A DNA stretch of 64,000 nucleotides from Sediminicola sp040566555 (GCF_040566555.1 NZ_JBEWYP010000008.1:124001-188000), one strand, 5' to 3'. Numbered from the stretch's first letter, positions 24,832 through 33,221 are shown. Program-made: numbers and translations. Notes: generated from the sequence alone by a model not told the origin.

Positions 24832-25683
24832 ATGAAAAAGATATTGTTGCCCACCGACTTTTCAACAAATGCATTGAATGCTATAAATTATGCCCTTTAT
24901 TTATTTGAAAATGAGGAATGTACTTTCTATATCCTTCATACTGTACAAATAGGACCATCTGGATATAGCAGCTCGTTCAATAAAGGACGGGATACCAGAT
25001 TACAGAATATAACCATGGAAGAAGCAGAGCGTAACGCAACATCTTTAAAGGCTTCCTTGGAGGCAAAAAAGAAGAATCCCAAACATACAATTGAAACAAT
25101 AATCAATACGGATACCTTATTGAATGCAATAGGTAAAAATGTTATCAATAAGGACATTGACTATATTTTTATGGGAACCAAAGGTGCTTCAGGCGTTAAA
25201 TCGATATTTATGGGAAGCAACACGGTAAGTGTTATTAAAAACATAGATTTTTGTCCATTAATTGCTGTACCAGAGGAGTATTCTTTTAGTGTCCCTACGG
25301 AAATATTATTTTCAACAGATTTCAAGCATGAGTACAGTGAAATTGAATTGGAGCCATTAATCACCCTTGCAAAATTATGGAACTCTAAAATAGTGGTAGT
25401 ACATTTTGGACTTACAGATGATTTGGGCGAGCCACAACTAAAGGCCAAGGAAATATTGAAGAATCGACTTGTTGATTTATCACATAGCATGGCCCAAGGC
25501 TATGCCGACATTTCTGTTGCTGATGCCATAAATGAATATATAGCCAAACACAGGGCAATTGGGATGGTTGCCATGATGAATAGGAAGCATGGTTTTTTTG
25601 AAAAGTTAACTCGTGAACCTATTATTAAAAGAGTAGCTTTTAGATCGGAGATACCCCTGTTTATTTATCCAAAATTGGAATAG
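24832..25683 (+). CDS. Tandem universal stress protein (fourth of operon)
   Basis: A 283-residue tandem USP with KKILLPTDFSTNALNAI at the N-terminus and MGTKGASGVKSIFMGS near residues 112-127. Domain two again lacks the Gly-rich site and reads MMNRKHGFFEKLTREP. It ends the operon and converges on the 89-residue HMA-like gene 20 bp away; no strong terminator is visible between them. Confidence 0.9.
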   Translation: MKKILLPTDFSTNALNAINYALYLFENEECTFYILHTVQIGPSGYSSSFNKGRDTRLQNITMEEAERNATSLKASLEAKKKNPKHTIETIINTDTLLNAIGKNVINKDIDYIFMGTKGASGVKSIFMGSNTVSVIKNIDFCPLIAVPEEYSFSVPTEILFSTDFKHEYSEIELEPLITLAKLWNSKIVVVHFGLTDDLGEPQLKAKEILKNRLVDLSHSMAQGYADISVADAINEYIAKHRAIGMVAMMNRKHGFFEKLTREPIIKRVAFRSEIPLFIYPKLE

Positions 25684-25703
25684 CAAATAAACAGATGACC
25701 GAA

Positions 25704-25973
25704 TTATGCAACCTCATAATTATCAGTTACATGATGATGAACATAAGGGTTTTGAGCGGTAGGATATTTACAGAACTTAATTGGGTATCCAATTCTCCAT
25801 AATTCCTGTTTTACCTGTTGAAAAGTCAAAGGGTTTGCGTAAAGGAAGAATATAATTTGATTTTCCAAATCTATATCCAAGATCCTCACATTTAGGATTC
25901 TACTAAGATTCCGGGTAATAATTCTTTTATCCTCATCGCTTTTAAGATGATCCAATTGGGCAATCGCTTTCAT
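25704..25973 (-). CDS. Ferredoxin-like (HMA-like) small protein without a CxxC metal site
   Basis: An 89-residue soluble protein. The strand-helix-strand order around ILNVRILDIDLENQIIFFLY and the later ELWRIGYPIKF resemble a heavy-metal-associated (HMA) fold, but the metal-binding CxxC is absent; the only Cys is near residue 67. A His cluster (VHHH, about residues 77-80) stands near the C-terminus. It is divergent from the ROK kinase and shares one bidirectional FNR-type box with it. The family assignment is by fold pattern only; the function is unknown. Confidence 0.55.
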   Translation of the reverse strand: MKAIAQLDHLKSDEDKRIITRNLSRILNVRILDIDLENQIIFFLYANPLTFQQVKQELWRIGYPIKFCKYPTAQNPYVHHHVTDNYEVA

Positions 25974-25996
25974 AGTACTTGATTTAGGGTTAATCT

Positions 25997-26070
25997 CAAA
26001 TTTATTCCATTATAATCTGGTATAAAATGATTTATATCATGTCAAGTAATTTTATGATCATTTAAGTTTA
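25997..26070. promoter_or_regulatory. Bidirectional FNR-type box (perfect palindrome) with two -7 elements
   Basis: ATGATTTATATCAT at 26027-26040 (centre 26033.5). Rightward TAAGTTTA (26063-26070) and leftward TAAATTTG (complement of 25997-26004) both begin exactly 29.5 bp from the centre. One dimer site could thus drive the ROK kinase and the HMA-like gene together. Confidence 0.75.
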
Positions 26071-26108
26071 ATTATATAATTAATCTGTTGGTAAGTTTAG
26101 AGAAAAAA

Positions 26109-27080
26109 ATGGGAGCATTGTCGAAAAAAATAGAGGTTGTGCTTGCAATGGATATTGGAGGTACCTATACCAAAATTGGTTTAGTGGAGAAGGATGGCAC
26201 CATTAGGGGCAAGCGTGTATTTAGTACTGGATCCAAACACTCCTTTCCAGGGTTTGTTCTGAACTTGGAAGAGGAGGTAGCCTTACTCTGTGCAAAAATG
26301 AAAGATAAGATCAAAATAGTCGCAATTGGTATTGGTGCGCCCAACGCCAATTGTTTTACTGGTCAGATGGAACATCCACCAAATTTTAAATGGGGAGATG
26401 TCGTTCCAATTTCAGAAACTATTTCCTCATTGTACAAATTACCAGTCGTCATTGCCAATGATGCCAATGCAGCCGCAGTAGGGGAACTTGTATATGGTAT
26501 GGCAAAAGACATGAAGCATTTTGTAGTGCTGACGCTTGGTACAGGCCTTGGGAGCGGAATAGTGGTAGATGGTAAATTGGTAACCGGCGCCAATGGCATG
26601 GCAGGAGAGCTTGGCCATGTAAGCGTGGATCCAGAAGGCAGGAAATGTAATTGCGGACTGAAAGGGTGTTTGGAAACCTATGCTTCTGTCACAGGAATTA
26701 AAAGAACAGTATTTGAGCTATTGGCAGAGCTAAACGAGGAATCTACTTTAAGAAGCATTAGCTATGAATCCTTGACCGGAGAAATCATTTCCGAGCAGGC
26801 ACTAAAGGGCGATGTAATTGCTTTAAAGGCCTTTGAAATTACAGGGAAACTACTTGGAAGCAAATTGGCAGACACAGTTGCACATCTAGATCCGGAAGCA
26901 TTTATCTTATCGGGCGGATTGAGTAAAGCAGGTGATATATTATTGGGACCGGTGGTGAGAAATTTGGAAAAAAATCTATTTGCGGCCTATAGAGGGAAGG
27001 TCAAGGTATATCTATCCCCAACAGAGAGTTCCGATGCCATTCTTGGCCCTGCTGCCCTTGTATGGCAGGAAAGGAAGTAA
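26109..27080 (+). CDS. ROK family sugar kinase (glucokinase-like)
   Basis: A 323-residue ROK-family kinase. The N-terminal phosphate loop is AMDIGGTYTKIG (about residues 14-25), the sugar-binding ExGH segment is MAGELGHVSVDP, and the structural zinc motif CNCGLKGCLE is near residues 180-189. The catalytic Asp is likely in VIANDANAAAVGE. It is probably a glucokinase feeding glycolysis with PfkB and fermentation with Pta-AckA; another hexose or N-acetyl sugar is possible. I choose the ATG at 26109 over a TTG at 26088. Driven by the bidirectional FNR-type box. Confidence 0.88.
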   Translation: MGALSKKIEVVLAMDIGGTYTKIGLVEKDGTIRGKRVFSTGSKHSFPGFVLNLEEEVALLCAKMKDKIKIVAIGIGAPNANCFTGQMEHPPNFKWGDVVPISETISSLYKLPVVIANDANAAAVGELVYGMAKDMKHFVVLTLGTGLGSGIVVDGKLVTGANGMAGELGHVSVDPEGRKCNCGLKGCLETYASVTGIKRTVFELLAELNEESTLRSISYESLTGEIISEQALKGDVIALKAFEITGKLLGSKLADTVAHLDPEAFILSGGLSKAGDILLGPVVRNLEKNLFAAYRGKVKVYLSPTESSDAILGPAALVWQERK

Positions 27081-27119
27081 TGATTACTACACCAAAGGGC
27101 CTTGAACATTCTTCTGAAG

Positions 27120-27163
27120 ATGATAATAATCATTTCTTGCGGGCATTTTTGCGTCTACTTTTA
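27120..27163 (+). promoter_or_regulatory. FNR-type box plus -7 element for a USP gene
   Basis: ATGATAATAATCAT at 27120-27133 (centre 27126.5) and TACTTTTA at 27156-27163, 29.5 bp from the centre. Transcription is predicted to begin about 15 nt before the ATG at 27182. Confidence 0.7.
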
Positions 27164-27181
27164 AGTCGACCATTAACATAA

Positions 27182-28027
27182 ATGACCATGAAGAAGATTT
27201 TGATTCCCACCGATTTTTCTGAGAATGCCTGGAATGCTTTAACATTTGCGCTTGCCTTGTTCGCGAAAGAGAAATGTCATTTTCTTTTGCTCCATATAAA
27301 TCCAATTGTGTATACCGGTGCTGAAAACGCCGTTATAATGCCCCACCACCTATTAAAAGAAACGGTATTAGAGAAAAGTAGGGAAAAGCTAAAATCTTGG
27401 ACACAAAAAATTGAAAAGGCATCGACAAATAAAAACCATATTTTCGAAAGCTTGGCGGTCTATGATTTTTTTGTGGACGCCATTAAATTACAGTTGGAGG
27501 AATCAGAGGTCGACTTAATCGTTATGGGTACAAAAGGAGCCACTGGTTTAAAGAAAGTCACTATTGGCAGTAATACCGGCCATGTGATCACAAAAATTAA
27601 ATGTCCTTTATTGGCGGTCCCAGAAAATGCGAAATTTAATGGCTTAAAAGAGATTATGTTTCCCACAGATTATCATACCGGGATTGATATTAATGTACTG
27701 GATGATCTGAAAGCGATAATGGCCCTCCACAATTCAAGTTTAAAAATCGTTCATATGGTATCCAAAGAAGAAGAAAAGCTGACCAAGGAACAAGATAGGA
27801 ACAAAGATTTTTTGAAGGATTATTTTTCAAATTCAGACCAAAGTTTCCAAAAGATACTCGGGACTAGATTGGAAGAGGCCATTCAATCTCTTACCGAAAG
27901 TCAACAAATAGACATGATAGTGATGGTGGCTAAAAACCAAAATTTTATCCAACGCTTATTGTTCAGACCTACAGTGGAACAAATTAGCTATCACATCAGC
28001 ACCCCTTTTCTTGTTCTTCATGAATAA
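27182..28027 (+). CDS. Tandem universal stress protein
   Basis: A 281-residue tandem USP that stands alone behind its own FNR-type promoter. The first domain has KKILIPTDFSENAWNAL and the ATP motif MGTKGATGLKKVTIGS (about residues 116-131). In domain two the motif is replaced by MVAKNQNFIQRLL, the most divergent of the set because it also loses the otherwise common His. The start may be the second ATG at 27188, giving MKKILIPTDF like its paralogues. Confidence 0.9.
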   Translation: MTMKKILIPTDFSENAWNALTFALALFAKEKCHFLLLHINPIVYTGAENAVIMPHHLLKETVLEKSREKLKSWTQKIEKASTNKNHIFESLAVYDFFVDAIKLQLEESEVDLIVMGTKGATGLKKVTIGSNTGHVITKIKCPLLAVPENAKFNGLKEIMFPTDYHTGIDINVLDDLKAIMALHNSSLKIVHMVSKEEEKLTKEQDRNKDFLKDYFSNSDQSFQKILGTRLEEAIQSLTESQQIDMIVMVAKNQNFIQRLLFRPTVEQISYHISTPFLVLHE

Positions 28028-28072
28028 TTAAAGCCTTGCCCGATTTTAGGTGATGGCCACCTTTTAATAGAA

Positions 28073-28116
28073 CTGATAAATATCATGGTTTTAAGAGCAT
28101 ATCACTGGTATTTTTA
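28073..28116 (+). promoter_or_regulatory. FNR-type box plus -7 element for a two-gene USP operon
   Basis: CTGATAAATATCAT at 28073-28086 (centre 28079.5) and TATTTTTA at 28109-28116, 29.5 bp from the centre, about 20 nt before the ATG at 28138. Confidence 0.68.
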
Positions 28117-28137
28117 ATACATCAAAATAAACCTGAC

Positions 28138-28986
28138 ATGAAAAAAGTACTGATCCCAACCGATTTTTCTGCTAATGCATATAACGCAATCAGTTATGCA
28201 TTGAAACTATACAAAAATGAAGAAACTACCTTTTATTTGATGAACACCTATACGCCTGCGGTGTACCAATCTGAATATTTGCTTTTTAGTCCAGGTCAGA
28301 TAGGTTTGGGAGATATTTATCAAGAGAATTCAGAAAAAAAATTAAATGAAGTTAAACGGTGTATCCTGGAGGAATTTAACAACCCCAAGCATACATTTAT
28401 AATTCATTCCGCCTTCAACACTTTGGTATATGAGGTTGTGGAGACCGTGGAGAATGAAAAGATCGATGTAGTGGTAATGGGGACCCAAGGGGCTACTGGA
28501 GCCAAAGAAATTTTGTTGGGAACCAATACGGTACATGTAATTAAACAAGCTAAATGTCCAGTATTGGTAGTGCCTCCGAAGTATTCTTTTGTTGCTCCCA
28601 AAGAAATTCTTTTCCCAACGGATTATGAGATCGACTATAAGAAAACACCACTAGATCAACTTACCAACATTGCTAAGATCCATGAATCTAACATTGACAT
28701 CTTACATGTGTCCTCCGGAAATGAATTAACGAACGATCAATTGGAAAACAAATCTAAATTGGGAGAGCTACTAGGGGAGATTCCACATCGTTTCCACGAT
28801 GTAACCGATCAGGAAATCATCACAGCCATTAATAATTTCCAAACAGATCAGAAGATAAATTTACTGACCATGGTTCGAAATAAACATACTTTTTTGGAAC
28901 GCTTGTTTATAGAACCCATCATAAAAAAAATAAGTTTTCATGTAACCATCCCATTTTTGGTGCTCCCGCATAATTCAAAAGTGTAA
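28138..28986 (+). CDS. Tandem universal stress protein
   Basis: A 282-residue tandem USP with KKVLIPTDFSANAYNAI and ATP motif MGTQGATGAKEILLGT (about residues 113-128) in domain one. Domain two begins KEILFPTDYEIDY near residue 158 and ends MVRNKHTFLERLFIEP without the Gly-rich site. It is closest by eye to the 23084-23941 product (shared GTQGATGAK and TNTVHV), suggesting local duplication. It is followed after 4 bp by another USP. Confidence 0.9.
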   Translation: MKKVLIPTDFSANAYNAISYALKLYKNEETTFYLMNTYTPAVYQSEYLLFSPGQIGLGDIYQENSEKKLNEVKRCILEEFNNPKHTFIIHSAFNTLVYEVVETVENEKIDVVVMGTQGATGAKEILLGTNTVHVIKQAKCPVLVVPPKYSFVAPKEILFPTDYEIDYKKTPLDQLTNIAKIHESNIDILHVSSGNELTNDQLENKSKLGELLGEIPHRFHDVTDQEIITAINNFQTDQKINLLTMVRNKHTFLERLFIEPIIKKISFHVTIPFLVLPHNSKV

Positions 28987-28990
28987 GCCC

Positions 28991-29839
28991 ATGAAAAATA
29001 TTCTAGTTCCAACAGACTTTTCCAATGACGCTTATAATGCTTTGTTTTATATCACACAACTTTTAAAAGATACCCACTGTACTTTTCATATTCTTAATTG
29101 TTATGATGAAAAATCAAAGGTCCTGACCAAAAAAGGGGGGGAGCTCAATGAAAAGGAATTACCCTATGCACTTAGGGTAGATTCAAAAGAAGGCCTCCTA
29201 AAAACCAAGCATAGGATTGTATTGGATACAGGGCATGAAAAACACTCTTTTGAATCCATTTCAAAAAAGGGTGATCTTATAAAAACAGTGGCCAAACTGG
29301 TAAAGGACCTTCAAATTGATTTGGTGGTCATGGGAAACAAGGGGATTACAGGTGCCAAGGATATCTTTATGGGCAGCAATACCACGAGGGTCATACATTC
29401 TGGATTAGCATGTCCGGTATTGACCATTCCCAAGGAAATCGATTTTAAAATCCCAAAGAATCTTGCCTTGGTAACGGATTATAAAAATTGCATAAGCGCT
29501 GAACAAATGGCCGCGATTATGGAAATAACTGGAATTTCAGGTGCTACAATTCGCGTTATGCATATTAATGAAAAAGAAAGCTTGGACAAATTTGAAACGT
29601 CCAATATGAATACGTTGACCAAATATTTGGAAAAAGTTGATCACAGCTTTCATTGGATGCCAAAATTTTCATCAAAAACAGAGGCCATACAGTTGTTTTT
29701 GGAGGAACTTGAAATAGATATGTTGGTTATGTTCCATTCTGAGCATAGCCTTATGGACAAAATATTTAGGGAACCAGTTATTAAAAAGATAACATTTGAT
29801 ATAGAACTCCCGTTCTTAGTGATCAACCTATCCAAGTGA
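28991..29839 (+). CDS. Tandem universal stress protein, divergent copy
   Basis: A 282-residue tandem USP, second gene of its operon. Domain one has KNILVPTDFSNDAYNAL and MGNKGITGAKDIFMGS, where the first motif position is Asn rather than Thr. Domain two is strongly drifted: the usual FPTDY start reads LVTDYKNCI, and the terminal motif is MFHSEHSLMDKIFREP. It may be losing function in domain two or specialising. The following gene has its own FNR-type box. Confidence 0.87.
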   Translation: MKNILVPTDFSNDAYNALFYITQLLKDTHCTFHILNCYDEKSKVLTKKGGELNEKELPYALRVDSKEGLLKTKHRIVLDTGHEKHSFESISKKGDLIKTVAKLVKDLQIDLVVMGNKGITGAKDIFMGSNTTRVIHSGLACPVLTIPKEIDFKIPKNLALVTDYKNCISAEQMAAIMEITGISGATIRVMHINEKESLDKFETSNMNTLTKYLEKVDHSFHWMPKFSSKTEAIQLFLEELEIDMLVMFHSEHSLMDKIFREPVIKKITFDIELPFLVINLSK

Positions 29840-29909
29840 TATTCCATTTTGAAAAATAAGATAGACTGTACTATTTTGAGTTGAATTGCTTCTTGAAAAT
29901 CTGCTTCAA

Positions 29910-29953
29910 CTGACTTAAATCATTTGAGGATTTCGGCCGATTCCATAATTTAC
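29910..29953 (+). promoter_or_regulatory. FNR-type box with weak -7 element
   Basis: CTGACTTAAATCAT at 29910-29923 (centre 29916.5); TAATTTAC at 29946-29953 begins 29.5 bp away but matches the -7 consensus only in part. It would drive the helical protein at 30012. Confidence 0.52.
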
Positions 29954-30011
29954 TTTTCTGCTATTGGGATGATAAATCCTCTGGAGCTTTATAATTATAT
30001 AGATACTAATT

Positions 30012-30455
30012 ATGAACACAAAAGAACGCAAAATAAACTATGTGGAATGGTTGAGTCCTGAAGAAATGCACGACATGTCCATTCAATGGTTTTCCGAATT
30101 GATGTTTATTAAAGATGAGCAATTGTTCCTAAATAATTTGATTAAATCCTATACCATTCAATTAACGGATAAAGGTGTTTTTGAGAAGAGCAAGGAGTTG
30201 GTGACTGCATTGCTTAACGCCGAAAAAGAAGTGGTTGGCCTATTGAAAAAAGTACAACAGCACAACAACCAGTTAGAGATTATGGTAGATGATGTGGATC
30301 AGTTAAAAATGGAAAAAGCATATAAAGCAACGCATAATGATTTATTGTTGGAGGTGAATGAATATGGCAATACCTATAGAAACATAAAGGAAAGATTGTT
30401 CAAACTTGTCTCCAAGGTTATGAAATTGGATAAGCAAAAAAGATTGCTGAATTAG
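30012..30455 (+). CDS. Helical stress-island protein, paralogue of the 14692-15117 product
   Basis: A 147-residue soluble, helical protein with no signal peptide. Its start (YVEWLSPEEMHDMSIQWFSE) and the LMFIKDEQLFLNNLIKSY segment align with the 141-residue product at 14692-15117, so the two are paralogues about 15 kb apart in the same regulon. The C-terminal half is long-helical and Lys-rich. No domain name is known to me. It is a single-gene unit: own FNR-type box upstream, strong terminator downstream. Confidence 0.65.
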   Translation: MNTKERKINYVEWLSPEEMHDMSIQWFSELMFIKDEQLFLNNLIKSYTIQLTDKGVFEKSKELVTALLNAEKEVVGLLKKVQQHNNQLEIMVDDVDQLKMEKAYKATHNDLLLEVNEYGNTYRNIKERLFKLVSKVMKLDKQKRLLN

Positions 30456-30497
30456 TCTGATTATAGTAAATCGGAATCTTGAACCGATTTGCAAAGT

Positions 30498-30530
30498 AAT
30501 GGGCACCCAAATGGGTTGCCCATTTTTTTT
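30498..30530 (+). terminator. Rho-independent terminator
   Basis: AATGGGC (30498-30504) pairs with GCCCATT (30518-30524), extended inward by ACCC/GGGT with one bulged T, and is followed by a run of T. It ends the 30012-30455 transcript and marks the right edge of the FNR-type island. Confidence 0.8.
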
Positions 30531-30723
30531 TGATTACGGAAAGAGGTACAACTTATAAACAATGGTCATATGTGTTAGTATTTATTTCGATTGAGACCAA
30601 CTAAAATTATGAATATGAACATCTTGGGGGAGGTATAGAACTATCCAAGAAAAAAGGAGATATCGGGTTTGTAGAAATTTGGGGATAGGCGAAAAAGGGC
30701 AGTAACTCTTAAATTCCATTATA

Positions 30724-31044
30724 ATGAATGCAACCTATGAAGAATGTATCAAAGCGTGTCAGCAATGTCTAATTGATTGTCAAAATTGTCTTACGGTCAT
30801 GGCGGGCAGGGAAAGTATGAACGACTGTCCTTATTGTTGTATGCTTTGTATAGATGCGTGTTTATCTTGTTTAAAGTTCATGGTTGCTGATAGTAGTTTT
30901 GCAAAACAGTATTGCCAATTATGTGCAGAAGTATGCGAATGGTGTGCATCCCAGTGTGAAGAACATAAAAATAAGCACTGTAAACTATGTGCCGAAAGCT
31001 GCAGAAGATGTATGGAAGAATGTAAAAAAATAGCAGCTGCCTAA
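30724..31044 (+). CDS. Cysteine-rich four-helix-bundle protein (Csp/DUF326-like)
   Basis: A 106-residue protein with about 21 cysteines in CxxxC and CxxC arrays (e.g. ECIKACQQCLIDCQNC and HCKLCAESCRRCMEEC). This is the pattern of the four-helix-bundle copper-storage proteins (Csp) and DUF326 proteins, in which Cys lines the bundle core and binds many Cu(I) ions. No signal peptide is present, so a cytosolic Csp3-like location is expected. It is followed after 46 bp by the GH3-type gene, likely in one operon. Another soft metal or a redox role is possible. Confidence 0.82.
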   Translation: MNATYEECIKACQQCLIDCQNCLTVMAGRESMNDCPYCCMLCIDACLSCLKFMVADSSFAKQYCQLCAEVCEWCASQCEEHKNKHCKLCAESCRRCMEECKKIAAA

Positions 31045-31090
31045 GGTGAAATTAATAAAGTTGCTTAGTTAAAGGTGGAGAAAAGATTAT

Positions 31091-32620
31091 ATGGCGGTTA
31101 TTGGAAATATTATCAAAGGATTTATTGAGGTAAAAGATGCTCTGACACCAGAAGCAAACCCTGTCGAAGAACAACAACAGGTCTTGCGACAATTATTGGA
31201 CAAGGCGAAAGATACAGAATTTGGTGCGTATTATGGATTTAAGGAACTTCTAGATTCGGACGATATAGAACATTCTTTTGCCAAAAGGGTTCCTTACTTT
31301 GATTATGATAGTATTCAAAATAATTGGTGGCATAAATTACATCAACAGAAAGAAAATATTACTTGGCCAGGTAACCCAACTTATTTTGCTCTCAGTTCTG
31401 GGACCACAGGCAAAGAAAGCAAACGCATTCCCGTTACAGATGAAATGGTAGACGCTATAAGGCAGGCGGGCATAAAACAAGTATTTGCGCTAAGCAATTT
31501 TGATCTTCCCCCAGATTTTTTCGAGAAGGAAATAATGATGTTGGGAAGTTCTACAGATCTTACAGAAAAAAATGATCATTTGGAGGGAGAAATTAGTGGC
31601 ATAAGTGCCAGTAATATTCCTTCTTGGTTTCGTGGATATTACAAACCAGGGCAAGAAATTTCCAAAATGGAGGATTGGGATGAACGCGTACAAAAAATCG
31701 CGGAAAATGCCCCTAAATGGGATATAGGATCAATCAGCGGTATTCCTTCATGGATAGAGCTTATGTTACAGAAGGTCATAGAGTATCACGATTTAAAACA
31801 TATTCACGAAATATGGCCCAATCTTCAGGTATACACCTCAGGGGGTGTTGCCTTTGGTCCTTATGAGAAAAGTTTTAATGCCCTGATGGGAAAACAGATT
31901 ACCGTCATAGACACCTATTTGGCCTCAGAAGGGTTTATAGCCTTTCAGGCAAGGCCGGAAACTACTTCTATGAAATTGATTACCGATAACGGTATTTATT
32001 TTGAGTTTGTTCCCTTTCATCCAGAGTATATCAATCCCGATGGTTCCCTGACGTCAAATGCGCCTGTCTTAACCCTTTCAGAAGTAGAAGATGGCAAAGA
32101 GTATGTATTGCTCATAAGTACCGTTTCAGGGACTTGGAGGTATGTGATTGGGGATACCATAGAATTTACGGATATTGACAGGGCAGAAATAAAAATTACA
32201 GGAAGGACCAAATTTTTTTTAAATACGGTGGGGTCCCAATTATCCGTTAATAAAATGGACGATGCCATTAAAAATTTGGAAGATGAGTTCGGGATCAAGA
32301 TTCCTGAATATACGCTTTGTGCCAAAAGAATTGAGGGAGAATTTTATCATTGTTGGTATTTGGGAACAGAAGACCAGGCGAATGGCCAAGACCTGGCAGA
32401 CCGTTTAGATTCTTATTTAATGGAAGCCAACAAAAATTACAAGGTGGCCAGATCCAAGGCTTTGGGAGGTGTTAAAGTGACGGTGGTGCAGCCAAATGTA
32501 TTTTATGAGTGGAACGCCCGAAACAAGAAAAAGGGTGGACAAGTAAAAATGGAAAGGGTCATGGGGGAGGAGAAGTTTAAGGATTGGGAAGCTTTTATCG
32601 AAGAAATAAGTACTACATAA
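31091..32620 (+). CDS. GH3-family acyl-adenylating enzyme
   Basis: A 509-residue protein of the GH3 family (plant auxin/jasmonate amido synthetases and their bacterial relatives), part of the ANL adenylating superfamily. The ATP loop is ALSSGTTGKESKRIPV (about residues 104-119), the middle has YTSGGVAFGPYEKSF and the acyl-site segment LASEGFIAFQ, and the hinge/C-terminal part has ITGRTKFFLNTVGSQLS. It should activate a carboxylate with ATP and pass it to an amine; both substrates are unknown in bacteria. It ends 10 bp from a convergent gene. Confidence 0.85.
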   Translation: MAVIGNIIKGFIEVKDALTPEANPVEEQQQVLRQLLDKAKDTEFGAYYGFKELLDSDDIEHSFAKRVPYFDYDSIQNNWWHKLHQQKENITWPGNPTYFALSSGTTGKESKRIPVTDEMVDAIRQAGIKQVFALSNFDLPPDFFEKEIMMLGSSTDLTEKNDHLEGEISGISASNIPSWFRGYYKPGQEISKMEDWDERVQKIAENAPKWDIGSISGIPSWIELMLQKVIEYHDLKHIHEIWPNLQVYTSGGVAFGPYEKSFNALMGKQITVIDTYLASEGFIAFQARPETTSMKLITDNGIYFEFVPFHPEYINPDGSLTSNAPVLTLSEVEDGKEYVLLISTVSGTWRYVIGDTIEFTDIDRAEIKITGRTKFFLNTVGSQLSVNKMDDAIKNLEDEFGIKIPEYTLCAKRIEGEFYHCWYLGTEDQANGQDLADRLDSYLMEANKNYKVARSKALGGVKVTVVQPNVFYEWNARNKKKGGQVKMERVMGEEKFKDWEAFIEEISTT

Positions 32621-32630
32621 AATCTATTAA

Positions 32631-33221
32631 TTATAGATCCCTTTGTTCCACCATCAACATAATCTCCTCAGGGGACAAATAATATCTTTTTATTCTATTT
32701 CTGTAATTTTCTGTAATTTCTGCGTTATTGAGAATATAATTTTTGGTCTCCAAAATATATTCTTCCATTCCGTGGGCTACGGCAAAACAATCGGCTGCCC
32801 GCTCTGCCTCAATGATATAATTGGGAGAAAGAAGGTATTGGATCCCAAATGCCAACAAATTTAAGTTGCTCCTATTTCTATAATCAATAATATGGCCCAG
32901 TTCGTGCCCAAACCAGCCTATCAATATATTTGAGGGCATATCCTTGGTACTGTATTGCCTATCCGCAATTTTAAAATATTCACTGATAAGAATAACATAC
33001 TCCCTGTTCTTTTTAGAGCGGAAAAAACTCCAAAAGGTGGGTCTTGCCTGCATAGTCGATTTCTTAATATTCTTTTTGAACTGAAAGGTGATCTTGGTAT
33101 TGCTCAATTTAGGATAATGGGAGAGGGCTATGGTCGCCTCTTTCTCGATCGACTTTGGGATGATGTGCTGTGCGTTCAAATTATAGATGATCATGAATGT
33201 AATAATTAGTAAATAGCGCAT
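32631..33221 (-). CDS. Exported zinc-metallopeptidase-like protein
   Basis: A 196-residue protein with an N-terminal signal peptide (MRYLLIITFMIIYNLNAQ). A zinc-binding HExxH motif stands in GWFGHELGHIIDYR (about residues 104-117), and a downstream EAERAADCFAVAHG supplies a possible third ligand (Glu/Asp), as in gluzincin-like minimal peptidases. It is not a known named family to me. Predicted periplasmic or surface location. It converges on the GH3 gene with a 10-bp gap and has no obvious partner. Confidence 0.72.
   Translation of the reverse strand: MRYLLIITFMIIYNLNAQHIIPKSIEKEATIALSHYPKLSNTKITFQFKKNIKKSTMQARPTFWSFFRSKKNREYVILISEYFKIADRQYSTKDMPSNILIGWFGHELGHIIDYRNRSNLNLLAFGIQYLLSPNYIIEAERAADCFAVAHGMEEYILETKNYILNNAEITENYRNRIKRYYLSPEEIMLMVEQRDL

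Noticed and set aside
30556..30569. GTCAT half-site upstream of the cysteine-rich protein gene
   Set aside because: The left arm (TAAAC) is not a match and the expected -7 position is not TA-rich in the right pattern.
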